Part shown: piece after piece, positions 25,795 through 34,518 of the stretch
Layout of the letters: each line of letters opens with the position of its first letter
Numbering within the stretch: the first letter of the stretch is position 1
Assembly (NCBI GenBank): GCA_022072055.1
Contig: JAJVIK010000008.1
Location: 248,001-312,000 of the forward strand
Source of the DNA: a bacterium
GTDB taxonomy: Bacteria; Hinthialibacterota; Hinthialibacteria; OLB16
Length of the DNA: 64,000 bases
Direction of reading: 5' to 3'
Notes under the pieces: generated by a model
The model's input: only the letters and a program-made list of their open reading frames with translations
Databases searched by the model: none
What the model was told of the DNA's origin: nothing
Made by a program: the position numbers and the translations under genes

Positions 25795-25902
25795 ATGGAG
25801 CCGCATCGGCCCAAGCGAACCTTCTTGCGCCTGCTGTGGTTGACCTTCTACACGGCCTGCCTGTATCTGTACATCAAAATTGCCGGGATGCTGAAGGCTT
25901 GA
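25795..25902 (+). CDS. Possible 35-residue small membrane protein
   Basis: The ATG at 25795 opens a 35-residue frame with a basic N-terminus (EPHRPKRTF) and one hydrophobic segment (LLWLTFYTACLYLYI) ending KIAGMLKA. GAGG lies 4-8 nt upstream and it starts 6 bp after argF. The pattern resembles a genuine one-TM microprotein, but no homology can be claimed. The alternative is chance openness in an intergenic stretch. Confidence 0.35.
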   Translation: MEPHRPKRTFLRLLWLTFYTACLYLYIKIAGMLKA

Positions 25903-25934
25903 TTCGTTCAATGCCCATTCCGGGAAAGAGGGTC

Positions 25935-25971
25935 TTGACGGGTGTTGTTAAGAGGTATACAGTATAGATCA
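25935..25971 (+). promoter_or_regulatory. MarR gene promoter with overlapping 21-bp operator
   Basis: TTGACG (25935-25940) and TACAGT (25958-25963) are spaced 17 bp. The imperfect palindrome 25951-25971 (AGAGGTATACAGTATAGATCA) covers the -10. The same sequence, preceded by the same TTGTTA, recurs at 26488-26514. Autorepression by the MarR protein is the simplest reading. Confidence 0.65.
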
Positions 25972-25993
25972 GAATGAAGTGCGGGCATTGACC

Positions 25994-26473
25994 ATGGGAC
26001 TCCGCGAGGAGCTCGGGCTCCCCAATCCAATCCGGAATCATCCCCACGAGGCGGCGCTCTCGGTTGTCCTCACCAGCGACCTTCTGAACAAAGAGGCCGA
26101 CCGCCTGCTTCGCCGTTTCGGTCTGACCGAGGCTCAATTCAACGTGCTGATGCTCCTCGGTCACCAAGCGGGCCCCGAAGGGCTTTCCCAAACAGAAATC
26201 AGTCGATTCCTCCTTGTCAATCGAGCCAATGTGACCGGCCTCGTGGATCGGATGGAGCAGAGCGGTCTGATCGCTCGCACGACCACCCCCGGAGACCGGC
26301 GCCTGAAACGGATACGCATGACACGCAAGGGGAAAGAGGCGCTCTCCAAGGCGGAGGCGGCTTACTTCGGGCGCATCCAGGAGACCTTTGGCGAGATGGG
26401 CGAAGTCGAGCGCAGGGGGCTGATACGCGCCCTGGAGCGCATCCGGAGGCTGCTGCGCCGGAGCGCGGATTGA
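25994..26473 (+). CDS. MarR family transcriptional regulator
   Basis: A 159-residue winged-helix regulator. Seen: LTEAQFNVLMLLGHQ, LSQTEISRFLLVNRANVTGLVDRM (recognition helix), the wing IARTTTPGDRRLKRIRMT, and a C-terminal dimerisation helix. The N-terminus from the ATG at 25994 (GLREELGLPNP) matches a common subgroup that begins with a short LREEL segment, so this start is preferred over a GTG at 25979. Matching operators in front of this gene and of the downstream radical SAM gene suggest it controls both. The ligand is unknown. Confidence 0.9.
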   Translation: MGLREELGLPNPIRNHPHEAALSVVLTSDLLNKEADRLLRRFGLTEAQFNVLMLLGHQAGPEGLSQTEISRFLLVNRANVTGLVDRMEQSGLIARTTTPGDRRLKRIRMTRKGKEALSKAEAAYFGRIQETFGEMGEVERRGLIRALERIRRLLRRSAD

Positions 26474-26493
26474 TTCGCGCGGGACATTTGTTA

Positions 26494-26514
26494 AGAGATA
26501 AACAGTATACCTCT
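26494..26514 (+). promoter_or_regulatory. Second MarR operator, upstream of the radical SAM gene
   Basis: AGAGATAAACAGTATACCTCT is a 21-bp imperfect palindrome (8 of 10 arm positions). It matches the operator at 25951-25971 in the shared TTGTTAAGAGRTAWACAGTATA core. It lies 75 bp before the radical SAM ATG. Confidence 0.65.
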
Positions 26515-26588
26515 AACGTATCCGGGTTTGCCGCCGAATCGGGATCGGGAAGAGGACCTGGGAAGATGAGTTGGGAAAGGAGTGGGCC

Positions 26589-27977
26589 ATGAGAATCCTG
26601 TTGATCGCGCCCGCCGGCGGGTCCTGGCGGCATGTGGGAAAGAAGCGAGTGTTCAACGGCAAGACCTTTCGGTTCTCGCTGCTGAGTCTGTTGTCGGTGG
26701 CGGCGGAGACACCGAGCGATGCGGAGGTCCGGATTGTGGACGAGCAGATCGAGGATATTCCCTGGAGTGAACGCTTCGATCTGGTGGGGATCACCTGCAT
26801 GACCGCGCTTGCGCCGCGCGCGTATGAGCTCGCCGACCGTTTCCGCTCCCTTGGAACTCCCGTTGTGCTTGGAGGAATGCATCCGACCTTTCTGCCTGAG
26901 GAAGCCCTGCGGCATGCCGATGCCGTGGTGGCGGGGGAGGCCGAGGGGGTCTGGCCGCGCGTGGTCGAGGCGGCTCGTGGGGGGCGTCCCTCTGGAGTCC
27001 ACCGATCCGAGACACCCCCTGATCTGGCGGGACAGAGACGGGCCCCGCGGTCTCTTCTCGCCAGAAGGGGCTACGCCACCCTTCAGGCGGTCCAGGCCAC
27101 TCGCGGGTGCCCCCACCGTTGCAACTTCTGCAGCGTCTCGGCGTTCCATGAGGGAAGGCAGCGTCAACGGCCGGTCGAGGAGGTGATTGCCGAGGTGGCG
27201 GACCTTCCCGAGCGCTCCTTCCTGTTCGTGGATGACAACTTGACCGCCGACCGGGAATACGCCGCAGCGCTGTTTGATGGGCTTGCTCCGCTTGGGAAGA
27301 TCTGGATGACCCAATCAACTCTGGCGTTGGCCGAGGACGGGGAGCTCTTGAGGCTCGCGGCGAAAGCCGGATGCATGGGGATCTTCGCGGGGCTGGAGAC
27401 TTTTTCCGAGGAGAATCTCGAGGCTTCAGGAAAGAGTTTTCACAAGGCGGCCTACTACCGCGAGGCGGTGGCGACTCTTCATTCCCATGGAATCGGCGTC
27501 GAGGCGGGGATTGTCTTCGGCTTTGAGGGGGACCGGCCGGATGTGTTCCGGAGGACACTGGATCTCCTGGATCATATCCAAGCGGACCTCATTCAGGTGT
27601 CGGTGTTTACTCCGCTGCCGGGGACGCCAAGGTTTGAGGCGTTGCGGGATCGAATCTTGGATCATAACTGGGCGCACTACGATTTCCATCATGTCGTTTT
27701 TCAACCGCGCGGAATGTCAACCGAGGCGCTCCAGGCGGGACACGATTGGGTGACTCGCGAGTTTTATCGACCCAGTCGCATCGCGCGCCGTCTGGCCTGG
27801 AGAGCGCGTTGGCCAAACGGACTGATGACTCTTCCCTACGCGGCGGCGATGAACCTGGCGTATTATGGTCGAGTGCGGCGATGGGGTTTTCGTGGTTGGG
27901 ATCCGGGGCGTGGGGAAGAAACGCTTCCCGCGGTTTCTGTTTCGGAGCTACCCCGAAGGTCCCCGGTTTCCGTTTGA
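26589..27977 (+). CDS. B12-binding-domain radical SAM protein
   Basis: A 462-residue protein. Residues 1-130 form a cobalamin-binding-like Rossmann domain (VVLGGMHPTFLPEEAL, VVAGEAEGVWP) lacking the canonical DxHxxG. Residues about 165-370 form the radical SAM barrel with the 4Fe-4S cysteines C174, C178 and C181 in RGCPHRCNFC. A C-terminal helical domain follows (DFHHVVFQPRGMS). AAAGGAG lies about 9 nt before the ATG at 26589. This class performs methylations and rearrangements on hopanoids, bacteriochlorophyll and antibiotics; no substrate can be read here. A shared operator indicates control by the adjacent MarR protein. Confidence 0.88.
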   Translation: MRILLIAPAGGSWRHVGKKRVFNGKTFRFSLLSLLSVAAETPSDAEVRIVDEQIEDIPWSERFDLVGITCMTALAPRAYELADRFRSLGTPVVLGGMHPTFLPEEALRHADAVVAGEAEGVWPRVVEAARGGRPSGVHRSETPPDLAGQRRAPRSLLARRGYATLQAVQATRGCPHRCNFCSVSAFHEGRQRQRPVEEVIAEVADLPERSFLFVDDNLTADREYAAALFDGLAPLGKIWMTQSTLALAEDGELLRLAAKAGCMGIFAGLETFSEENLEASGKSFHKAAYYREAVATLHSHGIGVEAGIVFGFEGDRPDVFRRTLDLLDHIQADLIQVSVFTPLPGTPRFEALRDRILDHNWAHYDFHHVVFQPRGMSTEALQAGHDWVTREFYRPSRIARRLAWRARWPNGLMTLPYAAAMNLAYYGRVRRWGFRGWDPGRGEETLPAVSVSELPRRSPVSV

Positions 27978-28060
27978 GCCGAAGGTCTCATGGGGGTTGG
28001 CGCGCGAGAAAACCTTGACAGGCGGTGGAGTGGAGAAGTACTCTGGGGCGATTGACCTGG

Positions 28061-28136
28061 GCGGGAATAGCTCAGTTGGTAGAGCATCAGCTTCCCAAGC
28101 TGAGGGTCGCGGGTTCGAGCCCCGTTTCCCGCTCCA
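28061..28136 (+). tRNA. tRNA-Gly(CCC)
   Basis: A complete 76-nt cloverleaf: acceptor GCGGGAA/TTCCCGC, D-arm CTCAGTTGGTAGAG, anticodon arm CAGCTTCCCAAGCTG with anticodon CCC, T-arm GCGGGTTCGAGCCCCGT, discriminator T and an encoded CCA. Its last 46 bp are repeated at 46608-46653 and 55727-55772, so it is the integration target of the downstream islands and is kept intact by them. Confidence 0.97.
28091..28136 (+). repeat. attL-like 46-bp direct repeat (tRNA-Gly 3' end)
   Basis: CTTCCCAAGCTGAGGGTCGC... through the CCA end, identical to 46608-46653 and differing at one position from 55727-55772. It begins in the anticodon loop and covers the T-arm and acceptor 3' strand, as is usual for tyrosine-integrase attachment sites. 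Confidence 0.85.
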
Positions 28137-28548
28137 CTGTTTCTAGTGTTTCCGGTGAGTTACGCGAGGCGAATCCTCCCTCCATCCCTCTCTCGGGTGA
28201 GCTGAGGGATGAGCCTGATCCCTTGATTCGAATTCACATCATTTTGTTGGCATTTTCTCGACCTTTGGTCCCTGATAGCCATTTTCTGTTCGACCAGAAG
28301 TGCAATTCTGGTTCAATGCCCTCCGCCAATTCGACTGGAGTAGGAGTGTGCCAAAGTCGGGAATCCAGCTTTGGTGCCGGATCTGAAGATATCCTGTGCC
28401 ACTAGTGCAAGTCACAGCGTTGGGGGCACCGCCAGACCAGAATCTCGGCGCTTTGGCATGGATGCTGCACATATACTCAGCAGAATTTTCGCGAAGGGCT
28501 CAGAAGAGGCGGTCACTCGAGGCGCATCCAATGAATGGAGGTCAGACA
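28137..28548. other. Gene-free left flank of island A
   Basis: No credible gene. It contains CCAGAAGTGCAATTCTGG (28295-28312), a 6-bp inverted repeat. The 17 bp at 28300-28316 (GTGCAATTCTGGTTCAA) are identical to 55584-55600 near the right end of island B, consistent with shared island-end sequence. Confidence 0.5.
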
Positions 28549-28727
28549 TGGCCGAGTCAAGTTCAACTCGCGCGAGAATTGAGGCCATCCAGATCACCCT
28601 CTACCGCACCCTCAAGTTGCGCGGCTATGAACCCATTGAGACCATTGTTTCCACTCTCCGACGCTACATCACCGACAACTTCACCCTCCCTCCCCTCCCT
28701 CCCGTCAATTCCCCTTCAGAAGTGTAA
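28549..28727 (+). pseudogene. IS66-type transposase C-terminal remnant
   Basis: The frame contains TLYRTLKLRGYEPIETIVST and LRRYITDNFTLPPLP, the C-terminal end of an IS66 TnpC transposase. It is nearly identical to residues at the end of the larger remnant at 51972-52784. The DDE catalytic domain is absent. About 240 bp of gene-free DNA separate it from the end of the giant gene. It shows that the same IS66 lineage touched both islands. Confidence 0.7.
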
Positions 28728-28970
28728 AAGGTTACCGACAGTCTATTAAGAAGCCGAATTGCCGCGCCGTGGGCTCAAGAAAATAGCCCAACAAGTGAAC
28801 GACTACGATGACAACCTTGCCCAGCTTGAGCATCCGCCCCCCATACAATTCTCCAGATGTTCCTCAGGGTGCCAGATCCCCCAACGACCCTTTCAGGCTT
28901 GCTACTATGATACCCTGATGGCCTCGTGTAAGCAGAGCCGTCCGATCAGCGAGTGAGGCCGAGCTGATAG

Positions 28971-31900
28971 TCATTCCTCCAACTCCGTTGGAAACCCCTC
29001 GGCGGAAGGGCCTCCCAACGTGGCAATTTCATCCGCCGACATGGCGTAATCGCGGAATTGGATACTGTTGACGAAACAGGGCGCATTATCACCGTCGCTA
29101 CCGGCAAACAGGAGCATCGAACGTCCCCGCATCCCCTCCTCGACCGCCCAGCGGTCTGAATCGACCCGGTTGAATTCCTGTGCTCCAACATGGGAACCGT
29201 CGATGTACGTGTCCATTCTGGGAACTCCAGTCAGGTTGACTGAACAAGCGACACGATGCCACCGGCCGGCTTCAACCCTGCCATGAAAAACTCTTTCGAC
29301 GCCAAGACCCCCAGTGGAGGAGACAATCAGCTCCGCCGGGGAGGAGTTGCTGGAGTCCGTATTGAAGAGGGGGCGTATGAGACGTTCGGACTCTTTCGGA
29401 TAGAGGATGTCGAGGAGGAGAGTGTAGGCTTGGAGTTTGTCTTCCCCTTGTTGGGGGGCGTTTGAAAAGAGGCGCAACCCCATTTCCCTGGGGAAACCTG
29501 GGAATCGAATCACATAAGCCGTCTGATCCTCGATCGAGGGGATCCCGAACTCACGAGTGGATCCATACGTGGTTGCAGTCTTGGTTTGGGTTCCGAAACA
29601 CTCCAAGCTCCGCCCGACAGTCGCCTCGAGGTCCGACCGATTGAAATCCCACGATCCGGCGATTCTTGTAGCTGCCTTCCGTGGCTTGACCTCGGGAAGG
29701 ATGGTTCCTGTCGCGGTTCCCGGTCGTTCCTCCCAAAACATTCTCTTGTATTCTTCGATTCTTTCCTCGAAAACAAGACTTCCCTCACCGGGGAGGTGAT
29801 CCGTGCTGTAAGGGAACGCCCCTTCGATTCGCACTCGGTGCGGGGCGCCCCCGATGGCGAGCTGTGTTTCATCTCGAGACAAGGCCTTCGCTCCCACCGG
29901 AATGGGCATGATGGGTCTGAAGTTCTCGAGGTCCCAGATCTCGGTGGAAGTGATAAGTCGCTTCTCATCCGATGTGACGATCAATTCGTGAGTGAGGCTG
30001 ACGCGCGACCTGAGCGTGGCGATCCTCTCGCCGGACTTCCTGTCCCAGAGAATAACCTCCCCATCTTCATCGCAGGAGGCGACTCGGTTCCCAGAGGGAA
30101 AGACGATAACCTTTCGGACAGGTCGCTTGTGTCCGAGAAAGGCAACCACGGAAATTCCCGACTCCAAGCTGCTCTCACGAATGGAGAAGTCCTCGCCCGT
30201 GTGAATCAGTCCTTTACCGTCGGGCGTGTAGGCAAGGACCGCATCCGCTTGGGAGTCAATCCTCCTGAGTCGACTCCCGTCCTCAAGGGACCAGATGGCG
30301 ATGTCTCCATGAATCCCTTTCGTCGCGATGGATGCGCCACTCGGGTGGAATTCAACCGCGGTTACCGTCCCCTCGTGCGCCTTGAATCGGCGCAATTCCC
30401 GTCCTGAGTGGCTGTCCCAAACGAACAGATCTCCTGACTCTCCGCCGCCGGCCAGTTCATTTCCACTAGGAGACCATGCGAGACACTGAACCGCACTGTA
30501 GACCGGTAAGTGGAACCGCTCCCCTCCGGATTTCGTGTCCCAAAGCGAGACGGTCATGTCTTCGCTGCCGGTCGCGAGTGTTTTCCCATCAGGACTAAAT
30601 CGCACGCAGTGAACCCAACCGCTGTGGCCCATGAGGAGAATCGTCCCATCCCCTCCTGTTCGGATAGGCCTTTGTCGGGCCTTCCCGTCCTCGTCAAGGG
30701 TCAAAAGAAACCTCCCATCGGCGGTGAAAGCCAGTGAGCGCGCGTGGCCGCCGGCTCCTCCTCGCCGCCAGGGAGACGCCATGGTTTCAAGATCCACGAT
30801 CTCGGTTCGATGGTTGTCCAAGGCCATTCCAAGGTAACGACCGTTCGGGGACCAGCACACGCTTCCGCGATAACCGCCGACTTGATACACAACCCCAGTC
30901 AGCTCAAACGGGTCTGTTCGCCCCAGATAAAGCTGGTTTTCGGAAAGGATCACGAATTGCCCTCCATCGTTCCGAATCGCCATGGATGAAAGATTTGTGG
31001 TGGGCGCCTCCAGTTTCGCCACCTGTTCTCCCGACTGTATGTCCAATAGTCGACAGGCGCCATCCTTACCGATCGAGATGACGTGTGAACCATCCGGAAG
31101 AAAGTCAAAATCGATAATCCGTCCCGCGTGTCCAGAGACGATTGTTCGCGTGGACTCCTCCACAAGGTCATAGAGAAGGAGGGTTCCCTCGGAATCGGCC
31201 GCGGCAAGCAGGCTACCCTGGGGAGCGAATTGCATTCCTCCTGAAAGCGCATGGCGTGGATGAAGAACCGCCAGTCGTTCCTTCGTCGTCAGATCGAAAA
31301 CGTTGATATCGTGGCCATCCGAAGAGGCCAGTCTGTTGGATTCCTTGTTGATGGAAATTGATTCAACGGACCGGGAAGACGCTTGAATGTCCCAGACGAG
31401 TTCACCGAAATGAAAGTCCCAAACTCGGATCCCACCCGTCGAGTCGCCTGTGGCCAGGAACCGATTGTCGGCGCTCAGTTCGAGGGCGACAATGGGAGAG
31501 GCATGGGAAAAACATCGATGGTCCGTGTTGCACTTGCAGGCCAGGTACCCCCACTCCCATCCTCGGAATCGTTCGGGCGAGGCAAGCAGAAGTTTCCGTG
31601 CGCGCGTGGGGTCTTCCTCCTCGATGGAGCGCCTCGCCTCCTCGATCCCCAACTGATAGAGGGAGTGCTCCAAGCTTTCCCGTTCAATGGAAGCCTGTCT
31701 CAGGCCATAACCAAGGAACGCGGCGAGAACCACTGCTAGGGCGGCTACCGTGGTGGCTCCTCGCAAGAGGCGCTTCCGATGGGTTTCCGTCCGGGTCCTT
31801 TCCTCGTGCCTTCTTCGACTTTCGCGGCGCGCCGGCACCGACCTAAGACGGGTTGCCAGATCTTCAGCGCTGCTAAACCGTTGCGAGGCTCTTCCGGACA

Positions 31901-34325
31901 AGCACCCCCGCAAATCTTCCAGCAGAATCGGATCCTCGATATCGCGCTCCCAATCCACGGTGAGGGGGCGGTTACAGTCTCCCAAGAGGATCTGATAGAG
32001 GACCATGCCCAGAGAATAAATATCGGACCGGATCGAGGACTCTTTGCCCACCAAGAGCTCCGGCGCCATGTAGAGACGGCTTCCCGATCCGGAGGTTAAC
32101 TCGGTCCGGCTCCAGGTTTCGGTGAAACCCAAACCTGTCACTCCCTGGAGGATCTGCTGTGATTCCACCTGACCGATGCCGAAATCAGTCAGCTGGATCG
32201 AGATCGTTTCCGGATCCTCCAGTCCGCCTTCCACGAGAATATTGGAGGGTTTAAGGTCGCGGTGAATGACTCCCGCATCGTGCGCGGCCTGAAGGGCACC
32301 GGCCACCTTGGCGACTATCTCAAGCCGAAGGCCCTCGTCAAAACGAGCATCCCTCGCGTTCAGTTCACACCACTTGGCGAGGTCCAGCCCCCCCACGTCC
32401 TCCATGGAGATATAGAATGGGGGTCTTTCGAAGAAGACATCGTGAATGCGTACGATGTTCGGGTGGGGTCCGAGCCTGTCCCGCATGATCCGAAAGAGGG
32501 TCACCTCGCGCTTCAGGGAACGAACACGATCAGCGTGGAAACAGAACTTAAAGATTCGGGATTCGTCACTTCCCTTTCGACACGCTCGCCAGACTTCCCC
32601 AAAGCCTCCCGATCCCAACTTCTCGGTGATAATCCAACCCGGCGATGTGGGTATTTCATTCCCAAGCGCCGGGCGCCATCCGAGCACGGCTTCTTGTTCG
32701 GGAGTCGTGGAGCGGCGCGCGAATTCGGTATCCTTGGGCGGATGGAGAGGAGATACCCCCGACTCCTCTCCGACCTCGCAGACCTGTAGTGGGTTTTCGA
32801 TCGAGCGGAACGTGTAATTCCCATGGTCCAACCAGGCGATCCGACCACCCACGCCCACCTCTTCACCTCTCAGCATGGCGCGGGCGTCATCATGAACGGA
32901 CCGGCTGGTCAGGATCTGTCCCTCTTCCGCCAAGGCCAGCAAGGATCTCGCCACCTCGCACGGAAAGCCTCGCATGGAAATCGGCTTCCCTGTTGTTTCC
33001 TCTCGTTCGATCAGAACCTCGCCGTTCACGATGGCGAGGGGAGGATCCCACGCTTCCGCTGGACCGTCGGCCTCTTCCCTCAGCCTTGCTTGGAGCAAGA
33101 GAGCGAATCGAACTCCCTCGGAGGGTCGCGGGAAGAGGATGGAGATGGCGCCATCCTCTTCCGGAACGGATTCCGCATGGGGAAAGGCGGTGAGGAGACG
33201 ATCCACTCGATCCCGTTCGATCCACGGCCCGGCGATCACAATCGTGTGGACTTCCGGATTCACGGCTCTCTCTCCCAGGAAACCCTTGGTGGGATCTCCG
33301 TAGAGGACATACTGAGCCCATGTCAGGTGGTTGCTCTCATGTTTGGAGCGGATCTCGATTCGCGCTCGCTGAAGCGCGGTTCCGACTGCTCCCCCATTCA
33401 TGAGATGCTGATAAAAAATCCTGGCGAATTCCGCTCCATAATGGTCGACAACTCTGGAATAGGCCCCGATATAGTGGATGCATCCGGCGCTTGAGAGTGA
33501 AGCGGCAAACCTGCCTTGCCCAGTGGCGCAATCAGTGGAAAGGGACTCCGCGCCATGGCAGGCATTATTGAAGACCAGGAACGGAACCCGTTGTTCCCCG
33601 AGATCGGTCTTGCTCGACTCGCCGAAGGTGAATTGTCCCCCCGACAGATCCCAACCGGGGAATGTCCCTCCACCGGATGTGCCCGCGAAGTGACCGCAAA
33701 AATGTAAGAGGCTTGCCCTTGGGAACCATTCACAAAAAGTCCGGAGATCAACTCGTTCATTGAGCCAAACCACCGCCTCGCCCATTTGGTTGCTTAGGAG
33801 GTTCGAGATAAATTCGCCCTCGCGGGAGGCCGCTCGCAGGTCTCCCGAGGGGTTTGAAACAACCAGGATCACATTGCCGCTGTTCATCGCGCCGCGCCCC
33901 TGGCGAGGTGTTAGACCCCAGTCCCGAACCGCTCTTCCCACCGAGAATCGGCATCCCAGGAAATCCCTCCCGTCATGGGCCAGCTCCCAAGGAATCCCGA
34001 GCGCGCTCGCATTCAAATCAAGGATGAGAAAAGCTGAGTTGTTCCGTCGGATCCGTTCACCAAGGTCGCAAGGGAAAGCCTCTTGGAATAGTCTCCGCCC
34101 ACAATCGATGAGGGTTCGCTGTGCGTCCTCCAAGCTCCTGTGGAGATTGATCTCGGTGATTATCTCGAATATTCGGAGCGACGGCTGCTCTAAATCGGTC
34201 CAGGAGAAACAACTCTCAATCCGTCCTTCCCCAAGGCTTTCCTTGGAAAAACAGGCGATCTGGACTCCCATTCGGTCCCCGTCACGATGAATACGCACTT
34301 TGAGTGGGGAGGTGGGATTCTCCAT
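28971..34325 (-). CDS. CHAT peptidase - pseudocyclase - Ser/Thr kinase - TM - WD40 - LamG giant protein
   Basis: A protein of 1784 residues from the ATG at 34325 (a TTG 15 bp upstream also opens the frame). Domain order: a CHAT caspase-like domain (about 1-350) with candidate catalytic His212 (LLHFCGHF) and Cys256 (VFNNACHG); a class III nucleotide-cyclase-like domain (about 360-520) without visible metal-binding Asp residues but with the typical ending LAEEGQILTS and WLDHGNYTFRSIENP; a Ser/Thr kinase (about 563-830) with LGSGGFGEVW, Lys in RIFKFCF, HRDLKPSN, TDFGIG and MAPELL, so probably active; one TM helix (about 854-875); RFRGWEWGYL; then WD40 repeats (about 940-1480); and a C-terminal LamG-like lectin domain. 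CHAT and kinase would be cytoplasmic, propeller and lectin outside. It is divergent from the unknown protein/sigma-factor operon. Confidence 0.88.
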   Translation of the reverse strand: MENPTSPLKVRIHRDGDRMGVQIACFSKESLGEGRIESCFSWTDLEQPSLRIFEIITEINLHRSLEDAQRTLIDCGRRLFQEAFPCDLGERIRRNNSAFLILDLNASALGIPWELAHDGRDFLGCRFSVGRAVRDWGLTPRQGRGAMNSGNVILVVSNPSGDLRAASREGEFISNLLSNQMGEAVVWLNERVDLRTFCEWFPRASLLHFCGHFAGTSGGGTFPGWDLSGGQFTFGESSKTDLGEQRVPFLVFNNACHGAESLSTDCATGQGRFAASLSSAGCIHYIGAYSRVVDHYGAEFARIFYQHLMNGGAVGTALQRARIEIRSKHESNHLTWAQYVLYGDPTKGFLGERAVNPEVHTIVIAGPWIERDRVDRLLTAFPHAESVPEEDGAISILFPRPSEGVRFALLLQARLREEADGPAEAWDPPLAIVNGEVLIEREETTGKPISMRGFPCEVARSLLALAEEGQILTSRSVHDDARAMLRGEEVGVGGRIAWLDHGNYTFRSIENPLQVCEVGEESGVSPLHPPKDTEFARRSTTPEQEAVLGWRPALGNEIPTSPGWIITEKLGSGGFGEVWRACRKGSDESRIFKFCFHADRVRSLKREVTLFRIMRDRLGPHPNIVRIHDVFFERPPFYISMEDVGGLDLAKWCELNARDARFDEGLRLEIVAKVAGALQAAHDAGVIHRDLKPSNILVEGGLEDPETISIQLTDFGIGQVESQQILQGVTGLGFTETWSRTELTSGSGSRLYMAPELLVGKESSIRSDIYSLGMVLYQILLGDCNRPLTVDWERDIEDPILLEDLRGCLSGRASQRFSSAEDLATRLRSVPARRESRRRHEERTRTETHRKRLLRGATTVAALAVVLAAFLGYGLRQASIERESLEHSLYQLGIEEARRSIEEEDPTRARKLLLASPERFRGWEWGYLACKCNTDHRCFSHASPIVALELSADNRFLATGDSTGGIRVWDFHFGELVWDIQASSRSVESISINKESNRLASSDGHDINVFDLTTKERLAVLHPRHALSGGMQFAPQGSLLAAADSEGTLLLYDLVEESTRTIVSGHAGRIIDFDFLPDGSHVISIGKDGACRLLDIQSGEQVAKLEAPTTNLSSMAIRNDGGQFVILSENQLYLGRTDPFELTGVVYQVGGYRGSVCWSPNGRYLGMALDNHRTEIVDLETMASPWRRGGAGGHARSLAFTADGRFLLTLDEDGKARQRPIRTGGDGTILLMGHSGWVHCVRFSPDGKTLATGSEDMTVSLWDTKSGGERFHLPVYSAVQCLAWSPSGNELAGGGESGDLFVWDSHSGRELRRFKAHEGTVTAVEFHPSGASIATKGIHGDIAIWSLEDGSRLRRIDSQADAVLAYTPDGKGLIHTGEDFSIRESSLESGISVVAFLGHKRPVRKVIVFPSGNRVASCDEDGEVILWDRKSGERIATLRSRVSLTHELIVTSDEKRLITSTEIWDLENFRPIMPIPVGAKALSRDETQLAIGGAPHRVRIEGAFPYSTDHLPGEGSLVFEERIEEYKRMFWEERPGTATGTILPEVKPRKAATRIAGSWDFNRSDLEATVGRSLECFGTQTKTATTYGSTREFGIPSIEDQTAYVIRFPGFPREMGLRLFSNAPQQGEDKLQAYTLLLDILYPKESERLIRPLFNTDSSNSSPAELIVSSTGGLGVERVFHGRVEAGRWHRVACSVNLTGVPRMDTYIDGSHVGAQEFNRVDSDRWAVEEGMRGRSMLLFAGSDGDNAPCFVNSIQFRDYAMSADEIATLGGPSAEGFPTELEE

Positions 34326-34518
34326 GGCTGTCGCGAGCAACCAGAGCTTTCAATGCCCATTTCGGCAAGAGTTCCTGTCCCTGCGTGGACAAACCGTTGG
34401 GGCATGAGTGATTCGAATCAGCCCGATGCAATTCTTTGCAGGAAAATGGGCGGTGTTCTTGAATAATGAAGGAAAGGGACGATATTGACTAGATTGAAAA
34501 TCCGAGGATCTGAACCCG

